A DNA stretch of 64,000 nt from Pseudomonas sp. LD120. GTDB taxonomy: Bacteria; Pseudomonadota; Gammaproteobacteria; Pseudomonadales; Pseudomonadaceae. The stretch is from contig NZ_WVHL01000005.1 of assembly GCF_009861525.1 (NCBI RefSeq), positions 2,418,001 through 2,482,000 on the forward strand, given 5' to 3'. The notes under the pieces were generated by a model that was not told where the DNA came from, did not search any database, and saw only the letters and a list, made by a program, of their open reading frames with translations. The position numbers were made by a program, and so were the translations under genes. Shown here piece after piece: positions 1-8,898 of this stretch; the first letter of the stretch is position 1; every line of letters begins with the position of its first letter.

Positions 1-702
1 ATCGACCAGGATATCGGCGATGTTCTGTACGTCGCGCACCTCATGGGCGCCGCGCCGCACTTCCAGCAGGGGGTTGTAGGCGGCCGAGGCCAGGTCGGTG
101 GGGTTGAATAACAGGCAGTGGGAGAAGCGCGAACGCCATCCTGCCGTCAGGCTCCAGTTCTCGCCCTTGATGTCGTGGATGACCGCCGAGAAAGGCCAGG
201 AGAGCAGGGTAGGTACCACCAGGCCGACGCCCTTACCTGAGCGAGTCGGCGCGAAGGTCAGCACATGCTCAGGGCCTTCGTGGCGCAGGTACTGGTCGGC
301 GAACTGGCCGAGGAACACACCTGTCGGTTGGGTCAGACCTGCCTTGCTAACCTCATCCGCATCGGCCCAGCGCGCCGAACCGTAGGTGGTGACGCGGCGT
401 GCCTGGCGTGCCCGCCAGATAGCCATAGCGATGGCCACCACCAATGCCAGCAGACTGCTGCATGCAGCGATGCTGCCGCCGACGTTGAAAGTGTCCGGCG
501 CATAGGCATCGAAGACGAACCACCACTCGAATAGACGCCAGGGGTGATACACCGGCGTGCCCAGCAATTCGAACCAGGGCGCCCCCAGGCGGGCCTGGTA
601 GTCGAGCGCGGCAGCCGTCCACTGCGTGGCACTCCATACCCCGGAGAGGGTAATGGCCAACACTGCCAGCACCTGGCCGTACAGCACCGTTGTTGCATGC
701 AT
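1..702 (-). CDS. traG: TraG/VirD4-type coupling protein, N-terminal part (runs off the left edge)
   Basis: Coupling ATPase that would deliver the relaxase-DNA complex to the mating-pair channel at the inner membrane. About 234 codons are present and open to the window edge; the C-terminal part lies outside. The ATG at 702 is followed by two hydrophobic stretches (about residues 5-25 and 78-98) and then a Walker A loop, PTRSGKGVGLVVPTLL, near residue 150. A following stretch, IHDIKGENW, is typical of IncP/Tn4371 TraG. In Tn4371-type elements traG follows the relaxase gene directly and is followed by trb genes. Here the relaxase is about 39 kb away on the same strand, so cargo has entered between them. 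The family call is sure; whether the gene is intact cannot be seen. Confidence 0.9.
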   Translation of the reverse strand, partial: MHATTVLYGQVLAVLAITLSGVWSATQWTAAALDYQARLGAPWFELLGTPVYHPWRLFEWWFVFDAYAPDTFNVGGSIAACSSLLALVVAIAMAIWRARQARRVTTYGSARWADADEVSKAGLTQPTGVFLGQFADQYLRHEGPEHVLTFAPTRSGKGVGLVVPTLLSWPFSAVIHDIKGENWSLTAGWRSRFSHCLLFNPTDLASAAYNPLLEVRRGAHEVRDVQNIADILVD

Positions 703-1633
703 CCCTGAACCCAATCCCAGACAAAAACACCGGCACGCGGATGTGCCGCGGGCGAGAGGTTCGGTACTGGGAGAGGAGGGGTCAAAGACCGTTTCGGCGG
801 GGACTAAGAAGGATGGGGCAACACAGCAGACTGTGACGGTTGGCGGATAAGCCCAGCAGGGTATGGTGTAGATAAGCGTTTGGTGATGTCCGGTAACAAC
901 TGGTCGGATGAAAAAGGAACCGGCCATAAACGATAGTTATTGGCCATGATTCGAAGTGACCTAACTCCTTTTTCGGGGCATGGTTCACTTGGCGATTTTT
1001 TCTCAATGTTCATCTACCCTGTTCGTATAAATCTGCCAGCAGTAGGGCTTTGAATGCGAGAGACCCCCAGCCAGCCGCAAACTCAGGCAGCCCTATTGGA
1101 GCAGGCCGAACGCCTCAAAAGTATCATCGATGTAAAGGAAAGATGTCAACCCATGGACATCGGTTTGAATGCATATTTGTCAGGGTTTAGATCAGGTGTC
1201 CGATGTCCATAGACCACACGAATTTTTCACCGAAATGGATCACGTGGTGTCCATGGCAAATACGCGAATTTTGTGGCGAGGAAAGCTAGCGTGACCAAGA
1301 TGAGCCCGATCCAACAGTCCAAAGCTCATCCAACCTGGTTGTATAACTAGGGCTCTTAAGCTCTCTCCTCATACCCCATTCAGGTGATACAGGGACGCTG
1401 GCAGCCCGCAATGTACCTCGCCCCCACTTGGCATTTATCTCATCCAAAACATTCATCACTCGCCCGCTTGATATACCGTATCTGTAAAGCATGAGCACTG
1501 TGCTGGAGGCGCTGACTGGACATCCTTACCCTGTACCAGATGTGAATGACGGGCAGCAATCGACCCGAAGCAGCCTGTTGCAGCCCCTTAAACACCAGAG
1601 TCCACTTCAGCCTGCAGGTTGGTGTTCTGCTGT
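703..1633. other. Non-coding or decayed junction between traG and cargo
   Basis: No convincing gene over about 930 bases; the short open frames have no recognisable domain. The motif TGTCCAT, on either strand, occurs three times between about 1147 and 1257, always next to CCAT/ATGG half-sites. The last two flank an imperfect inverted repeat around ACCACACG/CGTGGTG. This is the left border of the cargo inserted beside traG. Confidence 0.4.
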
Positions 1634-2617
1634 TTACCTATTCACATCCACCACTACACGACCCCGGATCTTACCGTCGAGCAATTCATGGGCAACCGGT
1701 ATGGACTCGCTCAGGCCGATCTCCCGGGTAATTTCATCCAGTTGTGCCAGATCCAGCCCGATGCAAAGGCGCTCCCAGGCTTCCACACGCTCTTTGTAAG
1801 GGCGAGTCACGCTGTTGATACCTAGCAGGCTTACGCCGCGCAGAATAAAAGGCGCTACCGTTGACGGAAAATCCATGCCTTGAGCAAGGCCGCATGCTGC
1901 AACCAGACCGTCTGCGCGAGTGCCCGCACACACGTTGGCGAGGGTATAGCTACCGACTGAGTCTATCGCCGCAGCCCAGCGCTCCTTTGCCAGTGCACGC
2001 CCCGGACTGGACAGCTCGGCACGATCAATGATGGTCGTTGCACCCAGGCGTTTCAGGTAATCGGCTTCCTCAGGTCGGCCAGTGGCAGCGATCACGGAAT
2101 AACCTTTACGTGCCAACAACGCGATGGCGAAGCTGCCTACCCCACCATTGGCACCCGTTACCAAAACTTCACCGCACGCTGGAGTCAGGCCGTGGCGCTC
2201 CAACGCGATCAGGCAGAGCATTGCGGTATAACCTGCGGTTCCGATCGCCATGGCCTGACGCGCACTTAATGGTTCAGGCAAGGGGATCAGCCAGTCGCCA
2301 TTGAGCCGGGCCTTCTGTGCCAACCCGCCCCAATGCCCCTCGCCCACGCCCCATCCATTGAGCAGAACCCGATCACCCGCTTTGTATGCAGAGTGATTGC
2401 TGGTTTCAACGGTTCCGGCCAGATCAATACCGGGAATCATTGGAAATTTACGAACTACCGGGCTACTGCCACTAATAGCCAGTCCATCTTTGTAGTTCAG
2501 AGTGCTGTAGGCCACACGAACGGTGACATCCCCATCTGGAAGTTGCGCATCATCCAGTTCTGTCAATTTTGCTTGGTAAACATCTGCGTCTTTATCAACA
2601 AGAATTGCCTTAAACAT
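1634..2617 (-). CDS. acuI: AcuI/YhdH-type NADPH-dependent acryloyl-CoA (quinone) reductase
   Basis: Medium-chain dehydrogenase/reductase of 327 residues without structural zinc ligands. The family reduces acryloyl-CoA to propionyl-CoA and removes toxic acrylate-type electrophiles. Seen here: an N-terminal GroES-like fold with the NYKDGLA segment, the nucleotide loop VTGANGGVGSFA near residue 150, and a C-terminal GRVVVDV end. The ATG at 2617 was chosen because it matches the family N-terminus (MFKAILV) and lies just downstream of a palindrome at 2632-2646 that looks like an operator. A longer frame to 2794 would swallow that site and the end of the upstream regulator. It lies 46 nt downstream of the TetR gene and probably shares its control. 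The YhdH/AcuI family is clear; the in vivo substrate is inferred. Confidence 0.85.
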   Translation of the reverse strand: MFKAILVDKDADVYQAKLTELDDAQLPDGDVTVRVAYSTLNYKDGLAISGSSPVVRKFPMIPGIDLAGTVETSNHSAYKAGDRVLLNGWGVGEGHWGGLAQKARLNGDWLIPLPEPLSARQAMAIGTAGYTAMLCLIALERHGLTPACGEVLVTGANGGVGSFAIALLARKGYSVIAATGRPEEADYLKRLGATTIIDRAELSSPGRALAKERWAAAIDSVGSYTLANVCAGTRADGLVAACGLAQGMDFPSTVAPFILRGVSLLGINSVTRPYKERVEAWERLCIGLDLAQLDEITREIGLSESIPVAHELLDGKIRGRVVVDVNR

Positions 2618-2631
2618 TGCCAGCTCCAATT

Positions 2632-2646
2632 TAGACCGATCGTCTA
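2632..2646. promoter_or_regulatory. Probable TetR/AcuR operator in front of acuI
   Basis: TAGACCGATCGTCTA is a near-perfect palindrome in the 46-nt gap between the regulator and acuI. Its first 12 bases recur at 3308 in front of the regulator start. Two copies at the two start regions are what an autoregulated TetR repressor would need. Confidence 0.6.
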
Positions 2647-2663
2647 TTAAATGGCGAAGAAAA

Positions 2664-3296
2664 TCACCGCGTAATACCTGTGAGAAATCCATTAGTGAAT
2701 ACATCCAGTGGCCGCAAATCCTGTACCAGCCTGGCGCGTAAAACCGCACCTTCCCAGCCGATCCAAAAAAAGGCCGCCAGGGCTTCGCAGTCACTATCTG
2801 CGTCTATCTGCCCCTGATTGACCGCTTGGCGCAAACAGATAGTTAAACGCTTTTGCCAATCGAGCAGTACGTCCTCCAACTCATTGCGGAAGCTCTCGGG
2901 TAAGACAACGATTTCCTGACCAAGATTGCCGACTAGGCAGCCCCGACGGAACTGGTACTTGATCATTCCGGACTTGGCGTCCTCAACAAAGTTTCGCAGG
3001 CGCTGGAGGGGCAGCTCCGTAGTATCCAGCAACCAGCGATCCAGCTTGCGGGCAAAGTAATCGGCATAACGGCGCAAGACCGCCTGCCCGAAGGCTTCCT
3101 TACTGTCGAAGTAGTGATAGAAAGAGCCCTTGGGAACACTGACCCGCTTGAGGACCGCGTCGATGCCGGTTGCTGCAAAACCTTGCTCGGTCAGTACCTC
3201 CATCCCACAACGCAGTAGTGCCTCGCGTGTGTCAGCGTGCTCACGGGCAACGTTTGGCGGGCGGCCTCGACGGACCTGCGGCTTAGTAATAGTCAT
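2664..3296 (-). CDS. acuR: TetR-family repressor, AcuR/NemR-like
   Basis: A 210-residue TetR regulator. The N-terminal helix-turn-helix is recognisable (GRPP lead, then TGIDAVLKRVSVPKGSFYHYF, about residues 11-62). The ligand domain contains RRGCLVGNLGQE with a cysteine at about residue 120, placed like the redox-sensing cysteine of NemR-type electrophile sensors. The ATG at 3296 is preferred over 3341 because the longer start would lie upstream of the TAGACCGATCGT operator copy. The gene is followed directly by the acuI-like reductase, the arrangement known for AcuR, which derepresses acrylate reductases. The inducer (acrylate or another electrophile) is inferred from context. Confidence 0.75.
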   Translation of the reverse strand: MTITKPQVRRGRPPNVAREHADTREALLRCGMEVLTEQGFAATGIDAVLKRVSVPKGSFYHYFDSKEAFGQAVLRRYADYFARKLDRWLLDTTELPLQRLRNFVEDAKSGMIKYQFRRGCLVGNLGQEIVVLPESFRNELEDVLLDWQKRLTICLRQAVNQGQIDADSDCEALAAFFWIGWEGAVLRARLVQDLRPLDVFTNGFLTGITR

Positions 3297-3307
3297 GGTC
3301 GATATAT

Positions 3308-3322
3308 TAGACCGATCGTATT
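3308..3322. promoter_or_regulatory. Probable autoregulatory operator of the TetR gene
   Basis: TAGACCGATCGTATT shares 12 consecutive bases with the palindrome at 2632. It lies 12 nt upstream of the chosen regulator start, in an AT-rich promoter-like stretch. Confidence 0.55.
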
Positions 3323-3489
3323 TAATGTCAACACACAACACTCATTGCCATTACCAACGCATACCTGTGCGGCTTGTATAGCGGGATAGCGCGTTGAAGA
3401 CGCTGCATAACTAACCAATTTGCAATAAGGCTGCACCTCCATGCTCAGGAGGTGCAGCCGACTTCTAACAAAGCGTCAGCGGTGCGCCT

Positions 3490-4323
3490 TCACTTCATGG
3501 TCGGCATGGAGAACTCGGCGCCTTCACGCACACCGGCCGAAGGCCAGCGCTGGGTAACGGTTTTACGCTTGGTGTAAAAGCGCACGCCATCGGGACCGTA
3601 AGCATGCAAGTCACCGAACAACGAGCGTTTCCAGCCGCCGAAGCTGTGATAGGCCACCGGCACCGGTAACGGTACGTTAATACCGACCATGCCGACTTTG
3701 ATGTTGTCCGAGAAGTAACGCGCTGCTTCGCCATCGCGGGTGAAGATGCAGGTGCCGTTGCCATACTCATGGGCATCGATCAGGTCCATGGCTTCCTGCA
3801 TGCTGTTAACCCGCACTACTTGCAGTACCGGGCCAAAAATCTCCTCCTTGTAGCTGAGCATTTCCGCGTTGACGTTATCGATCAGCGTGCCGCCGACGAA
3901 GAAGCCGTTTTCATAACCGGCTACCTTGGGGTGGCGGCCGTCGACCACGATAGTGGCGCCCTGCTCTTCGGCACTGTTGATATAACCCACCACCTTTTGC
4001 TGGTGCGCTTTGGTGATCACGGGACCGAAGTCGTTGCTCTTTTCCGAGAAGGCGCCGACCTTCATCGACTGCATGGCTTTTTGCATTTTCTCCACCAGCG
4101 CATCGGCAGCGGCATCACCCACGACCACCGACAACGCCATGCAGCGCTCGCCGGAGGAACCAAACGCGGCACCGAGCAGCTGATTAACCACGTTATCCAT
4201 ATCGGCATCGGGCATCACGATGGCGTGGTTTTTGGCGCCGCCCAGTGCCTGGCAGCGCTTGGCGTTGGTGGCTTTGTAGATGTACTCGGTAATTGGCGTC
4301 GAGCCGACAAAGCTAACCGCCAT
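3490..4323 (-). pseudogene. mmsA: Methylmalonate-semialdehyde dehydrogenase (MmsA/DddC-like), 5'-truncated
   Basis: The 277-residue frame matches only the C-terminal half of CoA-acylating MMSDH enzymes, which are usually about 500 residues. The readable part starts at AVSFVGSTPI, keeps the catalytic cysteine in GERCMAL (about residue 61) and runs to the normal end (FSMPTMK). About 220 N-terminal residues, including most of the cofactor-binding fold, are missing. Upstream sequence does not continue the family, so a breakpoint lies near 4321. A functional enzyme is unlikely. Next to acuR-acuI it could be a remnant of a propionate/3-hydroxypropionate or DMSP (dddC-type) pathway, but that is only inference. 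Confidence 0.8.
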
Positions 4324-4886
4324 TACGCGCTCATCTCAGGAGCAGGATTCAACGGCAGCATGACTCAAAGTGTCGAGTCCAAGTTCAGGCGAGCTCTCCT
4401 GGGTTAATGCCAGAATTCGCCTGGATCAGTAGACCATTACATGGTGGCCAAGAGCGAGAGTGATCTCGGTTGCGATAAACAGGGTATCCCGATTGCACTG
4501 CAAGTGAACGATCAGACGCCAGCTGTACTCCATGAAGATCCCATCCGGTCTTCCTAGGCGGATACAGAACCTGTCCGCCAACCCCTGAAGCGACGGCTGG
4601 CCCATGCCCCCTTAGAAGCATGGGCCAGTTTCCACCTCAAAGATGAGAAAAGGGACGGTAATATCTGTCCACAAACTCAGCGACAGTTCCCCCCTCTAGA
4701 CACATGGAAGAAAGGGAAAACAAGCTAACACCGATTAAAACACAGCTACATCGCGGATAAAGCGCGTAATCCAGCCCTGCGTGAGTGGCCATATCGCTGA
4801 AGCTGGATGCCTCTAATGGGCTGTATAACCCATAAGGGACAGGCAGCTAACGCTCTATCACCCCCATTCTGGGGTATGTCGCCGCG
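4324..4886. other. Intergenic, probably decayed
   Basis: About 560 bases between the truncated dehydrogenase and the pxp operon. No frame has a recognisable domain or good ribosome-binding site. It holds the breakpoint that removed the 5' half of the dehydrogenase gene. Confidence 0.4.
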
Positions 4887-5804
4887 CTAATTCCATAGGG
4901 CTAATACGCGCATATGCTGTTCTTGGGCGCACTCCTGAAGGATTGGCGATAAGCGCAGCCTGGTACCTGGCACACACTGCGCTAGGCGAGCCAGCGAACG
5001 TGGGGTCAGGGCGCCCAATCGGGGGTAGCCACCGATGGTTTGGCGGTCGTTGAGCAGAACGATCGGCTGGCCATCCGGCGGTATCTGGATAGCACCCAGG
5101 GGAATACCTTCGGAGATCAGTGCCTTTCCCTGGTAGCGCAGGGTCGGGCCAAGCAGGCGCACGCCCATGCGGTCGGCCCTTGAGTCAACTTGCCAGGGGC
5201 TGTTGAAGGCATCGAACAGGCTCTGTCCAGCGAAGTCGGCGATCTGTGCACCCAGCACGGTTTCCAGGGGTTTGGCCGGGCTCAGATCGGGGATCCTATT
5301 AGCTTCTAGCTCCCTTGGCGCCGGGGACGTGTTGGACCAGCGGAGTCGATCGCCTATCGCCAACGCCTGACCCGAGCCGTGAAGGCCGCCCAGGCCTTCA
5401 CGGCAGACAGTGGACTTGCTGCCCATAGTTGGCGTCGCATCGAAACCACCTGGGGCCGCTAGGTAGGCCCGCGCGCCCTGGATCGGCTGTCTGAATACGA
5501 GGCGCTGATCACGGCGCACGAGAAAACTGCGCCAGGGCTGTATCGGCTGGCCGTCGAGGGTGGCGCCGAGGTCGGCGCCGGCAAGGGCCAGGCAGGCATC
5601 CTGCTGGGCAATCAGACTGAGACCGCCGAGGGTGATCTCGATCACCGCCGCTCCCAATGGATTGCCCAGCAGCCAGTTGGCCCAGAACATGGAAATCCAG
5701 TCGGTGGCGCCGCCCTGGGTCACGCCAAGCTGGCGAGTCCCGAAGCGGCCGCTGTCTTGCAGCTGGATCAGGGTGGTGCTGCGTTCTACCAACAGGCCAC
5801 TCAT
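4887..5804 (-). CDS. pxpC: 5-oxoprolinase subunit C-type biotin-dependent carboxyltransferase-like protein
   Basis: A 305-residue member of the PxpC/YbgK/KipA family (COG1984, allophanate-hydrolase subunit 2-like). With PxpA and PxpB these proteins cleave 5-oxoproline to glutamate with ATP. Family segments include the start around TLIQLQDSGRFGTRQLGVTQ and the C-terminal LNDRQTIGGYPRLG. Its ATG overlaps the pxpB stop in an ATGA, so the pair is translationally coupled. It is the last gene of the seven-gene leftward operon. Related subunits also occur with other amide or urea substrates, so 5-oxoproline is the leading but not the only candidate. Confidence 0.85.
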   Translation of the reverse strand: MSGLLVERSTTLIQLQDSGRFGTRQLGVTQGGATDWISMFWANWLLGNPLGAAVIEITLGGLSLIAQQDACLALAGADLGATLDGQPIQPWRSFLVRRDQRLVFRQPIQGARAYLAAPGGFDATPTMGSKSTVCREGLGGLHGSGQALAIGDRLRWSNTSPAPRELEANRIPDLSPAKPLETVLGAQIADFAGQSLFDAFNSPWQVDSRADRMGVRLLGPTLRYQGKALISEGIPLGAIQIPPDGQPIVLLNDRQTIGGYPRLGALTPRSLARLAQCVPGTRLRLSPILQECAQEQHMRVLALWN

Positions 5805-6511
5805 GCATTCGCCTCCAGTGGTGTGTCGTCGCCGCCGAGACGGATAAATTCGTCATGGCTGACCGCTTCGAAACGCACCCGGTCGCCCGGTTGCAGAAGG
5901 CTGTAGCCGTTCAGGGCGCGGTCAAACAGCCGTACCGGCGTGCGCCCTATCAGGTTCCAGCCACCGGGCGAGACTTGGGGGTAAGCGGCGGTCTGACGTT
6001 CGGCAATGCCGACGCTGCCGGCTGCCACACGCTTGCGCGGGGTGCTCAGGCGCGGGCTGGCGAGTATTTCCTCTACCTGGCCCATAAAGGCGAAACCTGG
6101 TGCGAAGCCGAGTGCAAACACCTGATACTCGTGGGCACTGTGGCGCTCGATGACTTCGTTAATGGAACGCCCGCAGCGGGATGCCAGCAGCTTCAGTTCC
6201 GGGCCGACGCTGGGGTCGTACCATACCGCCAGGCGATGAGTGCGACCACTGCCGCTACCGCCGGCATCAGGCTGCAAATCGTCGAGAGCCTGAGCGATCA
6301 AAGCCCGCGCGTCGCTCGCGAGCAGTTGGCGTAGGTCGTAATGGACCATCAGCGTGGTGTAGGACGGCACTAGGTCAATCAGTCCCTGACCGAAGCATTC
6401 GCGCAGACGCCGGATCGCGGCGAGCATCCAGGGCATGTTGGTTTCGTCAATGACATCAAACAACCGCACCATCAGGCAGTCGACGGCGACGATTTCGATT
6501 CGGATCTTCAT
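5801..6511 (-). CDS. pxpB: 5-oxoprolinase subunit B-type protein (KipI-like)
   Basis: A 236-residue protein of the PxpB/YbgJ/KipI family (allophanate-hydrolase subunit 1-like, cyclophilin-like fold). The family motif region ALGFAPGFAFMG followed by TPRKRVAAGSVGIA is present. It starts with an ATGA overlap on pxpA and ends with an ATGA overlap into pxpC, so the three subunits are made in step. The role is the ATP-dependent opening of a cyclic amide together with PxpA and PxpC. Confidence 0.85.
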   Translation of the reverse strand: MKIRIEIVAVDCLMVRLFDVIDETNMPWMLAAIRRLRECFGQGLIDLVPSYTTLMVHYDLRQLLASDARALIAQALDDLQPDAGGSGSGRTHRLAVWYDPSVGPELKLLASRCGRSINEVIERHSAHEYQVFALGFAPGFAFMGQVEEILASPRLSTPRKRVAAGSVGIAERQTAAYPQVSPGGWNLIGRTPVRLFDRALNGYSLLQPGDRVRFEAVSHDEFIRLGGDDTPLEANA

Positions 6512-7263
6512 ACCGTCTGCGGCTCCTTGAGGGCCTGGCGAATGCGCTTCACAGCGGCAATCGAGCCAGCGTTATCTCCATGTACGCAGAGGGTGTCGAC
6601 CTGAAGCTGCAGAAGGCTGCCGTCACTGGTGACCAGGCTTTCGCCGCGAGCCAAGGCTAGAGCCTGGCCGACCACGGTTTCGCTGTCACGGTGCACCGCC
6701 CCAGGCAAGCTGCGTGAAACCAGGTGGCCAGTCGGATCATAGGCCCGGTCGGCGAAGGCTTCGAACCACAGCGGCACGTCAAACTCGTCGGCAAGGGCTA
6801 GGGCAGAAGCGTTATCTCGCGTAGCCATGAGCATTAGTCGCAACTCTCCCCCATAGGCGGCCACCGCCTTGACTACCGCTCGTAGTAACTTGGGGTCGCG
6901 CATCATGTCGTTGTAGAGCGCACCATGTGGCTTGACGTATTGCACTCGACCGCCTTGCGCGCGGCATATACCCTCCAGTGCGCCAATCTGATAGAGCAAC
7001 AGATCTTCGATCTCTTGCGGCGAGCAGCTCATGGAGCGGCGACCGAAGCCGACCAGGTCCGGATAGGCCGGGTGAGCGCCGATGCGTACTTCGCTGGCCA
7101 GGGCCAGGGCCACGGTCTTACGCATAGTGGCCGGGTCGGAAGCATGGAAGCCGCAGGCGATATTGGCGCAATCGATATAGGGCATAACCTCAACGTCGCA
7201 GCCCATTGTCCAGGCCCCGAAGCTTTCCCCGATATCGCAGTTCAGTAGTAGTGGTGTGTTCAT
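6508..7263 (-). CDS. pxpA: 5-oxoprolinase subunit A (LamB/YcsF family)
   Basis: A 251-residue PxpA protein. It begins LLNCDIGESFGAW and has ANIACGFHASDP, the family metal/active-site region, and VKPHGALYNDMM. The ATG at 7263 fits the family N-terminus; an upstream extension to 7530 is out of family and overlaps the DUF1989 gene. The gap to the DUF1989 stop is 85 nt, the longest inside the operon apart from the equal gap behind the binding-protein gene. It hydrolyses the activated cyclic amide with PxpBC. Confidence 0.88.
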   Translation of the reverse strand: MNTPLLLNCDIGESFGAWTMGCDVEVMPYIDCANIACGFHASDPATMRKTVALALASEVRIGAHPAYPDLVGFGRRSMSCSPQEIEDLLLYQIGALEGICRAQGGRVQYVKPHGALYNDMMRDPKLLRAVVKAVAAYGGELRLMLMATRDNASALALADEFDVPLWFEAFADRAYDPTGHLVSRSLPGAVHRDSETVVGQALALARGESLVTSDGSLLQLQVDTLCVHGDNAGSIAAVKRIRQALKEPQTV

Positions 7264-7348
7264 GGTCGGTGACTCCTGCTTAAGCTGTGTAGCCAGGCTG
7301 CGAAACACCCGGGACGGGAGAGCGCCCGGGTGTCGATTTACCCTGTCG

Positions 7349-8200
7349 TTACTTTTCCCACTCGGCTTTGGGTATAAGCAGGCCATGATTGCCGTTATAG
7401 GAGGCGCGCTCGGGCTGTTTCCAACCGTCCAACAGCGACTCGTCGAGGCGGTAGATTTCCACGCCCAGCGGCCGGCAGACTTTGAGCGGATCTTCTGCGT
7501 CCGGGCCCCACATCGGCAGGGACAGGTCACCGCCCGGGCAAGTAGAGAGGGCGCACAGTAGATCGATTTCAGCGAAGAACTCTAGGTAATCACCTTGTTT
7601 CGCCGGGCAGGCCTTCATGAAGTACATGTCATCGTGATTGAGGCCGGTGCACTGAAAAATATTCAGCACGTCGTGCACGTCGAACTCAGTCAGGCCGTGG
7701 GGCAGCACGGCGCGGGTCAGGTTTGAATGGCAATGATGGTGGAAGTCCTCGCCGGTGAGCATTTTGTTCACGTACGGGTCGCAGCGGGTGCCCAGCAAGT
7801 CGTGCAGACGGCCGCCGTGTTCGTCGATGCCGAAGTCGGCCAGGCTGTCATCAGTAATGGTAACCATCGGTCGTAGAAAGGGTAGGTTCGACCACAGCCG
7901 GTCGTAAGTGGAGACGTGAGCGCCCTGCAACTGGCGGGTACGGGCTGCCCACATGCGTTCGCGGGGGTCGTTGGCACTCCACACGTTGAAGTCGCCGACC
8001 TGGGGGCCGACAGGGGTGGTCACGCGGAAAACATGACCGGCCGGCACTTTCCACGCGCGGCCGGTGCGGATCGGCACCTCGAACTGCTCGACCAGGGTGC
8101 GACTTTCCTTGGATTCGCGCACGCGGTCATAGAAGGCTTTGTCGACCTGCAATGCGGCGCCTTTGCTGACTTGGTAGGCCGCTGGATAGTCTTTGTACAT
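7349..8200 (-). CDS. DUF1989 (urea-carboxylase-associated) family protein
   Basis: A 283-residue DUF1989 protein. Family signs are GRAWKVPAGHVFRVTTPVGPQVGDFN, given here only by its key part VGPQVGDFNVW, then the metal-type histidine cluster GEDFHHHCHSN, DVLNIFQCTGL and GDYLEFFAEIDLLCALSTCP. Some members work beside urea carboxylase, and a related pair was reported as carboxyguanidine deiminase. This single longer copy sits between a GntR regulator and pxpABC, so its substrate is probably a carboxylated or cyclic nitrogen compound handled by the same operon. The family is clear; the reaction here is unknown. Confidence 0.75.
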   Translation of the reverse strand: MYKDYPAAYQVSKGAALQVDKAFYDRVRESKESRTLVEQFEVPIRTGRAWKVPAGHVFRVTTPVGPQVGDFNVWSANDPRERMWAARTRQLQGAHVSTYDRLWSNLPFLRPMVTITDDSLADFGIDEHGGRLHDLLGTRCDPYVNKMLTGEDFHHHCHSNLTRAVLPHGLTEFDVHDVLNIFQCTGLNHDDMYFMKACPAKQGDYLEFFAEIDLLCALSTCPGGDLSLPMWGPDAEDPLKVCRPLGVEIYRLDESLLDGWKQPERASYNGNHGLLIPKAEWEK

Positions 8201-8215
8201 GGAGAGTTCTCTTTA

Positions 8216-8881
8216 TCAGTGTTTAGGGACGCTGCTTAAAATGTCTAGCAGCACGATCTCGGATTCGTTGAGGTAGCTGCTCATGGCTTCCTCGGCTTCT
8301 TTCTTGCGGCCGTCGCCCAGCAGGTCGTGGATATGCCGGTCACGCTCGAGCCAGGGTTTCTGGAAGGTTTCCTCGCTCGGGGCGTTGGCAAACACCAGGC
8401 GCATTTGGGCCGTGACATTGGTGAAGAATTCGTCGAACAAAGGACTGCGTAGTAGGCCGACGATATGTTGGTGAAAACGCAGGCTGTGGGTGCCGAAGGC
8501 CTGCCAGTTCTCGCGCTCCCGGGCCAATTGCGCCGCCTCGATAGCCTCAAGCATCAGGTCTGACTGGTATTCGCGCAGCGGCTTGCTCGCTGCGATCGCC
8601 TGCAATTCGAGGGTGCGGCGGACCTTGAAGATATCGCGCACTTCGTCGATGCCCAGCTGGCGCACCATCACGCCTTTGTTACGCACGTAGCGAGTCAGGC
8701 CTTCGCGGCCTAGCTGGTGCAGCGCCTCGCGGACCGTATTACGCGAGGCGCTGTAGGCTTTGACCAGATCGCTTTCTACCAGTGGCATGCCCGGTAACAG
8801 GCGTCCGCCGATGATGTCTTTGCGCAGTTCGATGGCGACCTGGTCCGTCAGCGGCAGACTTTTTTCCTTGGTTTGACTCAC
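8216..8881 (-). CDS. GntR-family regulator with FCD ligand domain
   Basis: A 221-residue FadR-subfamily regulator. It has a winged helix at about residues 10-75 (SRNTVREALHQLGREGL recognition region) and an all-helical FCD domain at about 85-210, with the typical HSLRFHQHIV segment. It lies inside the operon it probably controls, 15 nt before the DUF1989 gene and 17 nt after the transporter gene. A matching palindrome, ATTGTTCAACAAT, stands upstream of the first operon gene at 11386. Confidence 0.85.
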   Translation of the reverse strand: MSQTKEKSLPLTDQVAIELRKDIIGGRLLPGMPLVESDLVKAYSASRNTVREALHQLGREGLTRYVRNKGVMVRQLGIDEVRDIFKVRRTLELQAIAASKPLREYQSDLMLEAIEAAQLARERENWQAFGTHSLRFHQHIVGLLRSPLFDEFFTNVTAQMRLVFANAPSEETFQKPWLERDRHIHDLLGDGRKKEAEEAMSSYLNESEIVLLDILSSVPKH

Positions 8882-8898
8882 TATTGCGCTCCCACGGC

